Positions 1 through 9,428 are shown, counted from the stretch's first letter. The stretch: DNA of 64,000 bases from Propionibacterium australiense (GCF_003666605.1 NZ_RCIV01000011.1:29572-93571), one strand, 5' to 3'. The notes: generated from the letters alone by a model not told the origin. Made by a program: numbers and translations.

Positions 1-1906
1 GGGCGAACATGTAGCCGAAGGCGATGCCGGGCCACTTCCAGCCCCCAGTCTCGCGCCGCATGATCGCCACGGTGGACATGCACTGCAGCGCGAAGGCGAA
101 GAAGAGGAGCAGGGCGACGGTCGTGGCGGGCGTGAACACCTTCTCGCCGGCGTGCGGGCCGTCGGTGTAGGTCCAGTCGTCGAGGGCCTGGGCCACCTCG
201 GCGCCGTCCTCCGGGTCGAGGCTCGCGGCCATCTGGCCGAGCGCGGAGACGGACACCTCGCGGGCGGCCAGCGAGCCGAGCAGTGCCACGTCGACGCGCC
301 AGTCGAAGCCCAGCGGCTCGAAGACGGGCTCGATCGCCTTGCCGACGGCAGCGGCGGCCGAGTGCTCCATCGTGTAGGCGGTGACGGCCACCTCGTCGCC
401 CGGGTCGACGCCGACGGCCGTCAGCTCCGCGTCGCTGCGGATCGGGATCGTCGTGAGGGCCCAGATGGCGATCGTCGTGGCGAGGATGATGGTGCCGGCC
501 TTGCGCAGGAAGGCCTTGGTGGGTTCCCACATGGCGATGCCGACCGAACGTGGGGTGGGGATGCGGTAGGGCGGCATCTCCATGTAGAACGGCAGGATCC
601 CGTCGTGCCGTCCGGTGATGCGTTTGACGATGGCCGATGCGGTGAGGGCCGAGAGCCCGCCGAGCAGGTAGAGCAGGAACATGGCCACGCCCTGGCCGCT
701 GAACGGGCCGACCCGGGTGCCGTCGGGGACGAGGATGCCCACGAGCAGGATGTACACGGGCAGCCTGGCCGAGCAGGTGGCCAGCGGCACGCCGAGCATC
801 GTGGCGATGCGGTCGCGGCTGTTCGGCAGGGTGCGGGTGGCCATGATGCCGGGGATCGCGCAGGCGAAGCTCGACAGCACGGCGACGAAGGCACGGCCCT
901 CCAGCCCGAAGCGGCTCATGAGGCGGTCCATGAGGAAGGCCGCCCGGGACATGTAGCCCACTGCGTCGAGCAGCGCGATGATGAAGTACATCATGACGAT
1001 CTGCGGCACGAAGACGAGCACGCCGCCGACCCCGCCGAGCAGGCCGTCCGCGACGAATGAGGACAGCAGCGGATTGTCGATGTGCTCGCCGGCAAGGGCA
1101 GCGAGCCAGCCGAAGAAGTCCTCGACCCCGTCCTGCAGCGGGGCCGCCCAGGTGAAGATCGCCTGGAAGAAACCGAACATGACGGCGAAGAAGATGACCG
1201 TGCCGAGCACCGGGTGCAGCAGCACGCGGTCGATGCGTTCGGTGCGCGCGTCGGCGCGCGGATCCCGGTAGCCGGCGGCGGCGAGCACGGAGTCGACCCA
1301 GCCGGCCAGTTCCGCGGTGTCGGTGGGCGGGTCGACGGGCGGCACCGACCAGTCGCGCCAGCCGGTGACGAGTTGGCGCAGCTCACCGATCCCGACGCCC
1401 CGGTTGGCCACGACGGAGACGACCGGTACGCCGAGCGCCCGGCTCAGTGCCTCCGTGTCGAGCGAGCCGCCGCGCCGGGTCAGCTCATCGCCCATGGTGA
1501 GGACGAGGGCGGTCGGCAGGTGCCGTTGCGCCACCTCCGCGAACAGGAGCAGGGAGCGGCGCAGGGCCGTTGAGTCGGCCACGACGAGCAGGCCGTCGGG
1601 CACGCCGATGCCCTTGACCTCACCGTTCAGCAGGTCGGCGACGAGCTTCTCGTCGGGCGAGATGGGGCTGAGCGAGTAGGCGCCGGGCAGGTCCTCGATG
1701 TGGTACTCCGCACCGCCGATGCGGGCCACCCCGGCCGTGCGCGAGACGGTGACGCCCGGGTAGTTGCCGGTCTTGGCGTGCAGGCCGGTGAGCCGGTTGA
1801 AGACCGTGGTCTTGCCGCCGTTGGGCGAGCCGATGAGAGCGATGCGGGGAGCTCCGCCCGGGGCGTCCGCGCCAGCGGGCGTGCAATGGCTGAGGGCTGA
1901 GGGCAT
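1..1906 (-). CDS. feoB: Ferrous iron transport protein B (3' end beyond window)
   Basis: Inner-membrane GTP-gated Fe(II) transporter. The first 635 codons are visible; the C-terminal end runs off the left edge. A G1 P-loop GSPNGGKTT lies at residues 26-34 and a DLPG G3 motif near residue 72. The usual NxxD G4 motif reads TMGD here. The G domain is followed by hydrophobic blocks of the FeoB core, including the Gate-type stretch FACAIPGIMATRTLPN. The ATG at 1906 is the first in-frame start before the P-loop. It follows feoA by 48 nt, so the two are almost certainly one transcript. Identification is secure. Confidence 0.95.
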   Translation of the reverse strand, partial: MPSALSHCTPAGADAPGGAPRIALIGSPNGGKTTVFNRLTGLHAKTGNYPGVTVSRTAGVARIGGAEYHIEDLPGAYSLSPISPDEKLVADLLNGEVKGIGVPDGLLVVADSTALRRSLLLFAEVAQRHLPTALVLTMGDELTRRGGSLDTEALSRALGVPVVSVVANRGVGIGELRQLVTGWRDWSVPPVDPPTDTAELAGWVDSVLAAAGYRDPRADARTERIDRVLLHPVLGTVIFFAVMFGFFQAIFTWAAPLQDGVEDFFGWLAALAGEHIDNPLLSSFVADGLLGGVGGVLVFVPQIVMMYFIIALLDAVGYMSRAAFLMDRLMSRFGLEGRAFVAVLSSFACAIPGIMATRTLPNSRDRIATMLGVPLATCSARLPVYILLVGILVPDGTRVGPFSGQGVAMFLLYLLGGLSALTASAIVKRITGRHDGILPFYMEMPPYRIPTPRSVGIAMWEPTKAFLRKAGTIILATTIAIWALTTIPIRSDAELTAVGVDPGDEVAVTAYTMEHSAAAAVGKAIEPVFEPLGFDWRVDVALLGSLAAREVSVSALGQMAASLDPEDGAEVAQALDDWTYTDGPHAGEKVFTPATTVALLLFFAFALQCMSTVAIMRRETGGWKWPGIAFGYMFA

Positions 1907-1954
1907 GGGCGATCATCCTGCAGGGTCGAGATGGGTGAGGGGAGGGGCCGTCGC

Positions 1955-2236
1955 TCAGGCGTCGGTCCGCACGTGGATCATGGCCGCCTGCTCCGCGCGG
2001 ATGCACATCTGCACGTCGCAGACCCGGAAGACGAGGGGCCCGGACCAGAAGGCGCGGCGCACGTAGGTGATCTCACGCCCCTCGCAGAAGCCGAGCAGGC
2101 ACAGCCGGTGCTGCACGGAATGATCGAGATCGGAGTCGACGTGCGAGATGACACCGGTGTCACCCGGGCGGAGGGACGTCATGGGAACGGTCCCGTCCAC
2201 GGAGGAACGTCGGCTGATCGTCGTGGCTGCTGACAC
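1955..2236 (-). CDS. feoA: FeoA SH3-like accessory protein of ferrous iron uptake
   Basis: A 93-residue FeoA-family protein, a small SH3-like domain thought to bind the cytoplasmic part of FeoB. The core pattern SLRPGDTGVISHV...HRLCLLGFCEGREITYV matches the family (glycine after the first strand, LGF/GxxI motif). It has several cysteines (LCLLGFC, VCDVQMC), more than a minimal FeoA. It is the first gene of the feoAB unit, and the likely iron-responsive promoter lies about 50 nt upstream. Confidence 0.88.
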   Translation of the reverse strand: MSAATTISRRSSVDGTVPMTSLRPGDTGVISHVDSDLDHSVQHRLCLLGFCEGREITYVRRAFWSGPLVFRVCDVQMCIRAEQAAMIHVRTDA

Positions 2237-2620
2237 TGCAGACCTCCTTGCTTGGGTTCCAGCCGGGGGTGGTCACTACATCAGAGGATAACCCCAGGCA
2301 AGCCTTCGCTGAACAGGTGGGTCGAGAACTGATCGGGACCAGTGGCCGGCCGGCGTTCCGGGCGATGGTGGCGCCGATCCCCCATCACCCCGCGGTGCCG
2401 TGGGCGGCCGGGATGACGGCCGCGGCCATGACGCGGGCGTCTATGATCGAGGCACTGCACCGTGCACTGGCGGCTCCGGCGGCAGGTGACGCGGCTGCTT
2501 TCCAGCGAGGCGTGCACGCGTCTTCCCCGATGCCGGGTCCTACCGTCGGCCGGTGTGCAGCTCTCTCGAGTTCGCCCGGATCCGCCCATGACACAGGTAC
2601 GGCACTGCTACCGTCGGGGC
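2237..2620. other. Intergenic region between feoA and the broken methyltransferase
   Basis: No protein gene is supported. It holds the feoA promoter at its left end. On the plus strand it has TATGAT at 2442-2447, which could be a -10 for the downstream gene; the same string occurs at 3451-3456 before the next plus-strand gene. Confidence 0.4.
2285..2313 (-). promoter_or_regulatory. feoAB promoter with a DtxR/IdeR-like core
   Basis: On the minus strand TTCAGC (2313-2308) and TATCCT (2290-2285) are 17 nt apart, a plausible -35/-10 pair. The spacer contains AGGCTTGCCT (2305-2296), which resembles the centre of the actinobacterial iron-repressor box (TTAGGTTAGGCTAACCTAA). The full 19-bp match is only about 11 positions, so iron regulation is an inference supported by gene function. 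Confidence 0.4.
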
Positions 2621-3206
2621 ATGAATCCGTCACCCGCAGTGACGACGTCACTGTCCATGCCCGCGGAGCAACGACGGTGGAGGAACCACGTCATTCCCAC
2701 CCTGCGGGGCACGGTGCTCGACGTCGGCGCGGGGGCGGTTGGTGCAGTACTCGATCCGACCGCCCAGTGGCTGGCTCTCGAACCCAGGCCGGGGCGACGT
2801 CTGACAGCCGCCGTTCGTTCCCGCCCCCGATCCAGGATGCTGGGCGCCCCCTGCCGAGCGGCTCCCGTTGGAAGACGCCAGCGTCGACGGCGTCGTCTGC
2901 TCCACATCCCTGTGCTCAGTCACCGACCCCGCACGCGCCCTCGCCGAGATCCTCAGGGTGATGCGCCCTCACGGCAGGTTCGTGTTCTTTGAGCACGTCA
3001 TGGCCGCACCCGGCAGTGCCGCCCACCGCTTGCAGAGCCTCATCAGCCCCCTGTCCCGGTGCCTGGCACACGGGTGCGACCCGAGCCGGGACACGGCCAC
3101 CCTCATCAACCAGGCCGGCTTCTCCGCAGTGGAGATGGAAACACTGCGCACCGGCGGTCTCGTGGGCGAACTCGCTCCTGTCATCCGAGGGCAGGCGCTG
3201 CGCTAG
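2621..3206 (+). pseudogene. Class I SAM-dependent methyltransferase, single-base frameshift
   Basis: The first half, from ATG 2621, carries a SAM-binding motif I (VLDVGAGAVG). The second half, in another frame, carries the post-I/II segment AERLPLEDASVDGVVCS, then RVMRPHGRFVFFEHV and a C-terminus resembling METTL7/UbiE-like enzymes. The frames meet at a run of five C (2847-2851). Removing one C gives LGAPAERLPLED and a continuous 194-codon frame ending at 3206. The substrate cannot be told. The break may be a sequencing error, a recent mutation or a slippage switch. Confidence 0.75.
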
Positions 3207-3575
3207 CGGCGCGGGTGGACGCGAACGAGGATGCGCGCAGCCAGCTCCTGCCCCGCGGGAGGCGCGGCCGGCCATGACCCGCGCCGACCAGGCCCGCTAC
3301 CCTGCCGATGAGATACGGCATCATGACGCACGGCACCGGCCTGGCGCTGCCCGGCCGTCTCGGGTTGTCCGCTCCTGCGGGCAGACCGGACCATGCGCTC
3401 CAGGCGGGCCCGGCACGGCTGAGACCGGCGACGCCGCTGCCCGGTGCGTCTATGATTCGGACAGGGCGCTGTACGGCGCGTCGTTGGCCCGCCGGTGAGC
3501 ACACGACGGGTTTCCGGCGCGGGCACGCATGCGCCGTGTCAACGCGAAACGTGGCGGCGTGAGAGAGGCAGTCCC
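3207..3575. other. Intergenic region before the LytR_C protein
   Basis: No gene supported. A TATGAT hexamer at 3451-3456 could be the -10 for the next gene, leaving a leader of about 115 nt. The rest is high-GC without a clear hairpin or repeat. Confidence 0.35.
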
Positions 3576-4085
3576 ATGCGCAAGTGGTACACCCCCGTGG
3601 TCCTGGTGGTGCTGCTGGGCTTCGTCGTCTTCGCCGGCTGGTGGGGTGTCCGCATGGTAACCCAGCCGCTCGGCCCGACAAGCGTGTGCGAGACCACCTC
3701 GCTCATGGTGCTGCGCACCGATCAGGTGCAGGTGCGTGTCTACAACGCCGGCACCGTCAAGGGCCAGGCCACGACGATCGCCTCCCAGATGGAGGACGTC
3801 GGTTTCGTCATCAACACCACCGGCAACACCGATGACGACGACTACACGGGCACGACCATCGTCGGTGCCTCCGGAGACGATCCGCAGGTGCAGCTCGTCG
3901 CCTCGTTCTTCCCCGGCGCCGTGATCGACACAGACAACCGCAAGAACGGCCTGGTCGACGTCATCCTCACCGATGACCTGGGGCAGGGCTTCAACGCGGA
4001 CGCCGCCACCACCATCGACGTGCCCTCGGGCAAGGTCTGCCTGCCGGTCGCGCAGACCAGCGCCGGCGCCACGCCCTCATCCTGA
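3576..4085 (+). CDS. LytR_C-domain membrane-anchored protein
   Basis: A 169-residue protein with an N-terminal membrane anchor (about residues 5-27, YTPVVLVVLLGFVVFAGWWG) followed by an extracytoplasmic domain. VQVRVYNAGTVKGQATTIASQ is the typical start of the LytR_C (LytR/CpsA/Psr C-terminal) domain, here standing alone without an LCP catalytic domain. Two cysteines (SVCETT and KVCLPV) could pair outside the cell. ATG 3576 follows GAGAGGCAG, and the anchor starts there. It probably acts in cell-wall assembly, but this is by domain only. Confidence 0.75.
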   Translation: MRKWYTPVVLVVLLGFVVFAGWWGVRMVTQPLGPTSVCETTSLMVLRTDQVQVRVYNAGTVKGQATTIASQMEDVGFVINTTGNTDDDDYTGTTIVGASGDDPQVQLVASFFPGAVIDTDNRKNGLVDVILTDDLGQGFNADAATTIDVPSGKVCLPVAQTSAGATPSS

Positions 4086-4110
4086 CTGCCGTCGGCACCG
4101 GGAAGCTGCG

Positions 4111-5625
4111 TCATCGGCGTTCCCGGTGGCGCTGCGGCCGCTTCCTCGTCCACCCGGCCAGCCGGCCCTGCCGGCCGACGGCCAGCAGCCGCGCCTCGAC
4201 CTTGGCGCGCTGGTCGGCGGGGGTGACGACGAGGATCTGGTCGCCCGTCTCGAGGGCGGTGTCGCCGTCGGGCGAGAAGGACTCGTCGCCGCGCATGACG
4301 AGTGCGACGACCGCGTTGCGGGGTAGGCGCAGTTCGAGCACCCGCACGCCGGCCAGGTGCGAGCCCTCCGGGATGTTGACGGTCAGCAGGTCGGCGCGAC
4401 GCTCGTCGAAGGGGGCCACCTCGATGTCGACGTCGGTGGCCGCCCGCGGGTCGACGAGGCCGAGTCGTCTGGCCGCCCACGGCAGGGTGGGGGCCTGGAG
4501 CGCGGTGAAGACGACGACGAAGACGACGATGATGTCGAACAGCACGTCCGAGCCGGGCATGCCGGCCGCTAGCGGGACGGTCGCCAGGATGATCGGTATC
4601 GCGCCACGCAGGCCGGCCCAGCTCATGAAGGCCTGCTGCCGCCAGCCGGCCCCGAACCAGACGGTACTGGCGTAGACGGCCAGCGGCCGGGCGAAGAAGG
4701 TCAGGACGAGGCCGAGGGTGATGCCGACACCGATGTCGCTCCCGTCAATCGTCGAGGGGTGGACGAGCAGCCCGAGCATGACGAACAGCCCGATCTGGGC
4801 GACCCAGCCGATGCCCTCGGCGAAGGACCTGGTGGCGTGCCGGTGGGGCAGCTGGCCGTTGCCGAGGACGACGGCGCAGACGTAGACGGCGGCGAACGCC
4901 GAGCCGTGGACGAGTTCGCTCAGGCCGTAGGTGACGAGGGCCCAGCACATGACGGCCAGCGGGTACAGGCCGGAGTTCGACAGCGACAGGCGACGCAGGC
5001 ACTGCACGCCGATCCACCCCATGAGCAGGCCGGCGATGACGCCGATGGCCAGTTCGCCGGTGACCTTGCCGGCCAGACCGAGCATGCCGCCCGACGGATG
5101 ATGGCCCATCGCCAGGTCGGTTCCGGCGATGACCAGCAGGACGGTCGGGGCGTCGTTGAAACCGGACTCGGTCTCGAGGGCGGCCCGCACCCTGGGGGGC
5201 AGCGAGACGCCGCGCAGCACCGAGAAGACGGCGGCGGCGTCGGTGGGTGCCACGACGGCGCCGAGCAGGAAGGCGACGGCCCGGGGCAGCCCCAGGACGA
5301 AGTAGCCGAACAGGCCGATGACGGCGATGGTCACCAGCGAACCAATGATGGCCAGGGCCAGGCCTATGCCGAGCACGGGTTTCATCTGGGTCCAGGAGGT
5401 CGTCAAGCCACCCTCGATGAGGATGAGGGCGAGCGCGATGAAGCCCAGATCATAGGCGAGCGCGGCATCGTCGAAGTGGACGCCGCCGGCGTTGCCCAGG
5501 GCGACGCCGATGAGCAGGAACAGGAGCAGCGCGGGCAGGCCGGCGCGCGTGCCCAGGCGGGCGGCGGCGATCGCCACGAGCGCCACGGCGGCAGCGACGA
5601 GCAGCGTCAGGTCGGCTGCTGCCAT
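4111..5625 (-). CDS. K+(Na+)/H+ antiporter with C-terminal RCK_C domain
   Basis: A 504-residue cation/proton antiporter of the CvrA/NhaP2 type. About 12 hydrophobic segments carry LILIEGGLTT, PTDAAAVFSVL, ETESGFNDAPT and SWAGLRGA, the family's ion-path motifs. After about residue 385 comes a soluble tail ending in a TrkA-C/RCK_C-like domain (GVRVLELRLPRNAVVALVMR ... TGDQILVVTP) that usually senses nucleotide or ions. ATG 5625 follows GAGGAG. It lies 22 nt after the membrane protein 5648-6742 on the same strand and may share its transcript. Confidence 0.88.
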   Translation of the reverse strand: MAAADLTLLVAAAVALVAIAAARLGTRAGLPALLLFLLIGVALGNAGGVHFDDAALAYDLGFIALALILIEGGLTTSWTQMKPVLGIGLALAIIGSLVTIAVIGLFGYFVLGLPRAVAFLLGAVVAPTDAAAVFSVLRGVSLPPRVRAALETESGFNDAPTVLLVIAGTDLAMGHHPSGGMLGLAGKVTGELAIGVIAGLLMGWIGVQCLRRLSLSNSGLYPLAVMCWALVTYGLSELVHGSAFAAVYVCAVVLGNGQLPHRHATRSFAEGIGWVAQIGLFVMLGLLVHPSTIDGSDIGVGITLGLVLTFFARPLAVYASTVWFGAGWRQQAFMSWAGLRGAIPIILATVPLAAGMPGSDVLFDIIVVFVVVFTALQAPTLPWAARRLGLVDPRAATDVDIEVAPFDERRADLLTVNIPEGSHLAGVRVLELRLPRNAVVALVMRGDESFSPDGDTALETGDQILVVTPADQRAKVEARLLAVGRQGRLAGWTRKRPQRHRERR

Positions 5626-5647
5626 GGGGCTCCTCTCGTGCAGGTGG

Positions 5648-6742
5648 TCAGCTGGACGGGTCCGGGCCGAGACCGAGGGCCTCGGCGTATGTCATGTCGT
5701 CGGTGATGGCGCGCATCGGGCGGGTCGGCCGGTCGTCCTCGTCGTCCTCGGGGACGGCCCGGCGGGCACGGCGGGGCAGTTCCCCGCTCGGCTCGTTCCC
5801 GCCCCGGAACGCCCGGGAGGCCCGCTGCGGCGCCGTTTCCTCGGTGATGATGACGGTGCTGGCGGCCTTCTCGCCGTAGAGCCAGGCGGCGTCCTCCTCG
5901 GCGGTGGCGCGGCGGGCGTTGACCGGCCAGCCGATGGGCTCGGAACGGCGTGGCTCGCCGCCGGAGTCCACCGCCTCGGCCTCACCGGCCCGGGCCAGCC
6001 GCGGCCAGCCGATGGGCTCGGTGGCCTCGATGACATGGTCCGCATCGGGGGGCTCGGTGGCCTCCTGTCGCCCTGGATCGGGGGGCTCCTGGCCAACAGC
6101 GTCGGCGCGGACCGCCCGATCCGGGGCCTCGGGGCCCACCGGGGCGGCCGGAGCGGGCGTGGCGCCGGGCTCGGCCTCGGGTTCTGCTGCGGCCCGTGCG
6201 GCGACGCCGGTCAGCCCCATGGTCGTGGTGCCGAGCCTGAAGGCGCCGATCTTGTTGATCTCGTCGGGGCTGGCCTTTCGTCCGGCCTCGATACCGATCG
6301 AGGCGAGCGCGCGGGCGATGTTCTCGGCCTGCGAACGCCTGACCGGCGCCAGATAGCAGCGTTCGGGGACGACGGTGGTCTCGGTGTAGCCCTGAGAACG
6401 CTTCAGCGCGGCCTGTTTCACCGGCCGCACCCAGACGGTCGGGTGCTTGGCTGCGATGACGCCGCCGTGGGCGATGCTGGCGCGGTCGATGGACCACGGC
6501 GAGTGGCCCTCGCTGCGCACCCCGTCCTCGTCGACGGTGACGTGGAAGGCGATGGGACGCAGCATGAGGATGGCGATGACGACCTCGAGGAGGGCCAGGA
6601 CGAGCCAGATGATGGACGTCCTCGGCGTGCCGAACCGGTACCAGACCACGGCGATGACGACGAGTACGACGGCGACGACCACGGAGAAGATGCCGACGGG
6701 CAGGGAGCGCCGTGTCGTGACGCGGGACTCAGCCAGTGCCAT
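5648..6742 (-). CDS. Two-TM membrane protein with PH-like region and EPIGWP repeats
   Basis: A 364-residue protein of unknown function. Two transmembrane helices lie near residues 14-36 and 42-62. A beta-rich stretch of about 100 residues follows (IAFHVTVDEDGVRSEGHSPW...) resembling bacterial PH-like domains. The C-terminal half is Pro/Ala/Glu-rich and disordered in appearance, with two copies of EPIGWP in similar contexts (ATEPIGWPRLAR, RSEPIGWPVNAR). ATG 6742 was chosen because GGAGG sits 8 nt upstream. The antiporter follows downstream. Confidence 0.6.
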   Translation of the reverse strand: MALAESRVTTRRSLPVGIFSVVVAVVLVVIAVVWYRFGTPRTSIIWLVLALLEVVIAILMLRPIAFHVTVDEDGVRSEGHSPWSIDRASIAHGGVIAAKHPTVWVRPVKQAALKRSQGYTETTVVPERCYLAPVRRSQAENIARALASIGIEAGRKASPDEINKIGAFRLGTTTMGLTGVAARAAAEPEAEPGATPAPAAPVGPEAPDRAVRADAVGQEPPDPGRQEATEPPDADHVIEATEPIGWPRLARAGEAEAVDSGGEPRRSEPIGWPVNARRATAEEDAAWLYGEKAASTVIITEETAPQRASRAFRGGNEPSGELPRRARRAVPEDDEDDRPTRPMRAITDDMTYAEALGLGPDPSS

Positions 6743-7263
6743 ACGGTCCGCCTCCAAACAGTCAATGACTAGTACGGGAACACCCTGATTCGCCCCGGAG
6801 ACAGTCCATCTCGGCGCGAGCCGAACCCCCCAGCGGCCCGGCAGGACAGAACCCGTGATGGAAGTTTACCGGAAACCCCCAATTCATAAGGAGATTCAAC
6901 CTCCGGGGCGCCGGAGCCGGCCGGCAATCAACCAGGACGAGGCGGGCAGGAAGCCTTCGTCGGCCATGGCGGTGAGGTGTTGCCCCACGACCGCCCACGG
7001 CATGGCGCTGACCGCCCCGCGCCGATCCCGGAGGCTCTGCTGCGGGCTCTCGACGGGACTCCGGGTCGTGGATCATCGCCTGACTCGCCGGCGACGACTC
7101 GCGGCAGGCATCGGCGGGCCTGCCTGGCCGTTGTGACCATCGCGCCATCGGGCGGTCCCCCTGCGGCGCCCCGGTACGCAACGACCGGCTGACCTGTCCC
7201 CCTGCCCAGAACGGTCCAGCGACGAGCGCGTTCGGCCGGTCGGGACGCGCCCTGGCCGGGCCG
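6743..7263. other. Gene-free stretch between membrane protein and tRNA-Ser(CGA)
   Basis: No gene is well supported. A minus-strand 35-codon frame (7003-6896) reads like coding sequence (TAMADEGFLPASSWLIAG) but has no good ribosome site and no recognised family. The part at 6855-6900 is AT-richer and probably contains the promoter and leader of the minus-strand gene starting at 6742. Confidence 0.35.
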
Positions 7264-7309
7264 GCGAAGAGCCCCTGGCAGGAGCCGCGTCCTGGCCAGG
7301 GGCTCTCGC
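7264..7309 (-). terminator. Hairpin downstream of tRNA-Ser(CGA)
   Basis: GAGCCCCTGGC pairs with GCCAGGGGCTC, extended by GCGA/TCGC outside (one bulged A) and AGGA/TCCT inside. It starts 12 nt after the tRNA 3' end. There is no clear T-run. Confidence 0.6.
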
Positions 7310-7321
7310 ACCGGTTCGGTG

Positions 7322-7409
7322 TGGCGGTGACGGAGGGATTTGAACCCTCGGTGGCTTGCACCACACTCGCTTTCGAGGCGAGCTCTTTCGGCCGCTCAGA
7401 CACGTCACC
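7322..7409 (-). tRNA. tRNA-Ser (anticodon CGA), CCA encoded
   Basis: Reads UCG codons. The acceptor stem GGTGACG/CGTCACC is followed by discriminator G and an encoded CCA. The anticodon stem-loop CTCGCCTCGAAAGCGAG carries CGA. A long variable arm (GTGTGGTGCAAGCCACC) is typical of serine tRNAs, and the T-loop reads GGTTCAAATCC. Confidence 0.95.
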
Positions 7410-7482
7410 GCCAAGAACTCTACCGATCCGGGAGCCCCCGGCTCAAATCCTGTGGCCATGTGGCGACGCGCCCCCGGCCAGC

Positions 7483-7935
7483 TCAACGCCGGCCGGTGAA
7501 GAACTCGTCCAAGACAGCGGTGCAGTCCTCGGCCATGATGCCGCTAACGACCCTGGGACGGTGGTTCAGCCGCGGATCGCGCACGACGTCGAAGAGCGAG
7601 GCCACCGCCCCGGCCTTCGGGTCGAACGCACCGAAGACGAGGGCCCCCACCCTGGCCGCGACGGCGGCCCCGGCGCACATCGTGCAGGGTTCGAGGGTGA
7701 CGACGAGCGTGCAGTCGTCCAGCCGCCACCGCCCGAGGGCCCGGGCCGCGGCGCGGAGGGCGAGCACCTCGGCGTGACCGACCGGATCGGCGTCGCGTTC
7801 CCTGCGGTTTCCAGCGGCGGCGATGACGGAACCGGCCGAGTCGAGGACCACGGCGCCGACCGGGACGTCACCGGCGGCACCGGCGGCACGTGCGGCCTCG
7901 AGCGCCGCAGCCATGGCGGCGTCCCAGCGGCTCAT
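7483..7935 (-). CDS. tadA: tRNA-specific adenosine deaminase TadA
   Basis: A 150-residue zinc deaminase that converts the wobble adenosine of tRNA-Arg(ACG) to inosine. The zinc site is visible as HAE (His54, Glu56) and PCTMC (Cys84, Cys87). The length matches the family. It follows the TadA-associated acidic protein by 22 nt, a pairing common in actinobacteria. Its substrate tRNA-Arg(ACG) is encoded at 22058-22130 in this window. Confidence 0.93.
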   Translation of the reverse strand: MSRWDAAMAAALEAARAAGAAGDVPVGAVVLDSAGSVIAAAGNRRERDADPVGHAEVLALRAAARALGRWRLDDCTLVVTLEPCTMCAGAAVAARVGALVFGAFDPKAGAVASLFDVVRDPRLNHRPRVVSGIMAEDCTAVLDEFFTGRR

Positions 7936-7957
7936 CCCCGGCCCCGGAGCGCGGGCC

Positions 7958-8611
7958 TCACAGGTGGATGACGCGGTCGAACTGCGGCGCGAACTTGATC
8001 TTCGAGACGACCCGGTGAGCCAGCTCGCCGGAGTCTTCGTCGAGATCGTCGAGGATGTTCTCCATGTCGAACTCGGAGACGCCCTGGTCGGCCAGGATGT
8101 CCAGATCGCCGACGGCCTCGGAGTCCTCGTCCTCGTCGGGGACGTCGAGCCCCAGATAGTCGACGACGTCGCGGGCCAGCGGCCAGTCGTTGCTCGCCAG
8201 GGAGTCCGACAGCAGCACCTGCACCTGGCGGCCCCTGCTGCGGCAGATCACGAAGAACTCGCCGTTGACGCTGACGACGCCGGTGGCCCCGGTGTCGCCG
8301 GGCATGCGGCGCAGCTGGGCGATCAGCTCGTCGAGGTCGTTGGCGCAGGCGTCGGGCAGGGGCGTGACGACCGGCGCGCCGTCCTCGCGGTAGAGGGCCG
8401 CGACGAAGTCGATCTCCTCGGCGGTGGCGTCCTCGTAGTCGTCCTCGTCCTCGTCGTCATCGGGATCGAAGTCCTCGTCCTCATCGTCATCGTCGTCGAG
8501 GTCGTCGTAGTCGTCGGAGATCACACCGCGGTCGGCGTCCTCACGGTCGTCGAGGCTGTCGAACTCCTCGGCGTCCTCGTCGTCGAAATCCTTCGTCGTG
8601 TCGTCAGCCAT
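7958..8611 (-). CDS. TadA-associated acidic protein
   Basis: A 217-residue protein matching the family annotated as tRNA adenosine deaminase-associated protein. The first 75 residues are extremely rich in Asp/Glu ([20 protein letters not shown]). The folded remainder contains [26 protein letters not shown] and FDRVIHL at the end. ATG 8611 follows GAGGAGGTCGAC; an upstream in-frame extension lacks a ribosome site. It is transcribed ahead of tadA and divergent from upp. Its molecular role is not established. Confidence 0.75.
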   Translation of the reverse strand: MADDTTKDFDDEDAEEFDSLDDREDADRGVISDDYDDLDDDDDEDEDFDPDDDEDEDDYEDATAEEIDFVAALYREDGAPVVTPLPDACANDLDELIAQLRRMPGDTGATGVVSVNGEFFVICRSRGRQVQVLLSDSLASNDWPLARDVVDYLGLDVPDEDEDSEAVGDLDILADQGVSEFDMENILDDLDEDSGELAHRVVSKIKFAPQFDRVIHL

Positions 8612-8717
8612 GTCGACCTCCTCTATGACCGTCCACCGCTTCGTTCTCACCGGTTTCTCCACCCGGCACTCGTGCCCCATTCACCGAGTAACCCAAGTGT
8701 ATGGGACACTCGGGGCC

Positions 8718-9356
8718 GTGGAACTGCGTGTTGTTGATCATCCCCTCGTGGCTCACAAGCTCACTCACCTGCGTGAGGAGAGCACGCCGAGCCCGACCTT
8801 CCGTCTGCTCGTCGCAGAACTCGTGACCCTGTTGGCCTACGAGGCCACCCGTCAGGTGCGCGTCGCCCCGGTCGCGATCACCACCCCAGTGTCCTCCACG
8901 ACAGGCACCAAGCTGAGCGAGAAGCCGCTGGCCGTGCCGATCCTGCGCGCCGGCCTGGGCATGCTCGAAGGCTTCACCCGCCTGCTGCCGATGGCCGAGG
9001 TGGGTTTCGTCGGTATGGCCCGCGACGAGCGGACCCTCAAACCCACCACCTACGCCGAGCGCCTGCCGCACGACCTGTCCGGCCGCCAGTGCTACGTCCT
9101 CGACCCGATGCTCGCCACGGGCGGTTCACTGGCCGGCTGCGTGAACTTCCTGGCCGAGCGCGGCGCGGACGACATCACCTGCATCTGCATCCTGGCCGCC
9201 CCTGAGGGCATCGAACGGGTCCGCGCGCTCGTGGACGAGAAGGGCATCGCCTGCACGCTCGTCGTCGCCTCGATCGACGAGGGCCTCAACGAGCGCGGCT
9301 ACATCGTGCCCGGCCTGGGCGATGCCGGCGACCGGCTCTACGGCCTGGCCGAGTAG
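8718..9356 (+). CDS. upp: Uracil phosphoribosyltransferase
   Basis: Salvages uracil with PRPP to make UMP. The 212-residue product has the UPRT start [19 protein letters not shown], the PRPP loop [10 protein letters not shown] and the uracil-binding end [19 protein letters not shown] 8718 gives the usual family length (about 208-210) and follows GGGG; the frame upstream is not conserved in type. It stands alone and divergent from the tadA pair. Confidence 0.95.
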   Translation: MELRVVDHPLVAHKLTHLREESTPSPTFRLLVAELVTLLAYEATRQVRVAPVAITTPVSSTTGTKLSEKPLAVPILRAGLGMLEGFTRLLPMAEVGFVGMARDERTLKPTTYAERLPHDLSGRQCYVLDPMLATGGSLAGCVNFLAERGADDITCICILAAPEGIERVRALVDEKGIACTLVVASIDEGLNERGYIVPGLGDAGDRLYGLAE

Positions 9357-9428
9357 TCCCGTGCGCCGCGAGCCGCCGGACCGAATATCTCCTTCGGCGA
9401 GTGGATTCGGTCTGGCCGGGTCCGCCCG

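Noticed and set aside
6896..7003. Small 35-residue minus-strand protein
   Set aside because: The text looks protein-like in part, but there is no ribosome site, no family and no conserved context visible.
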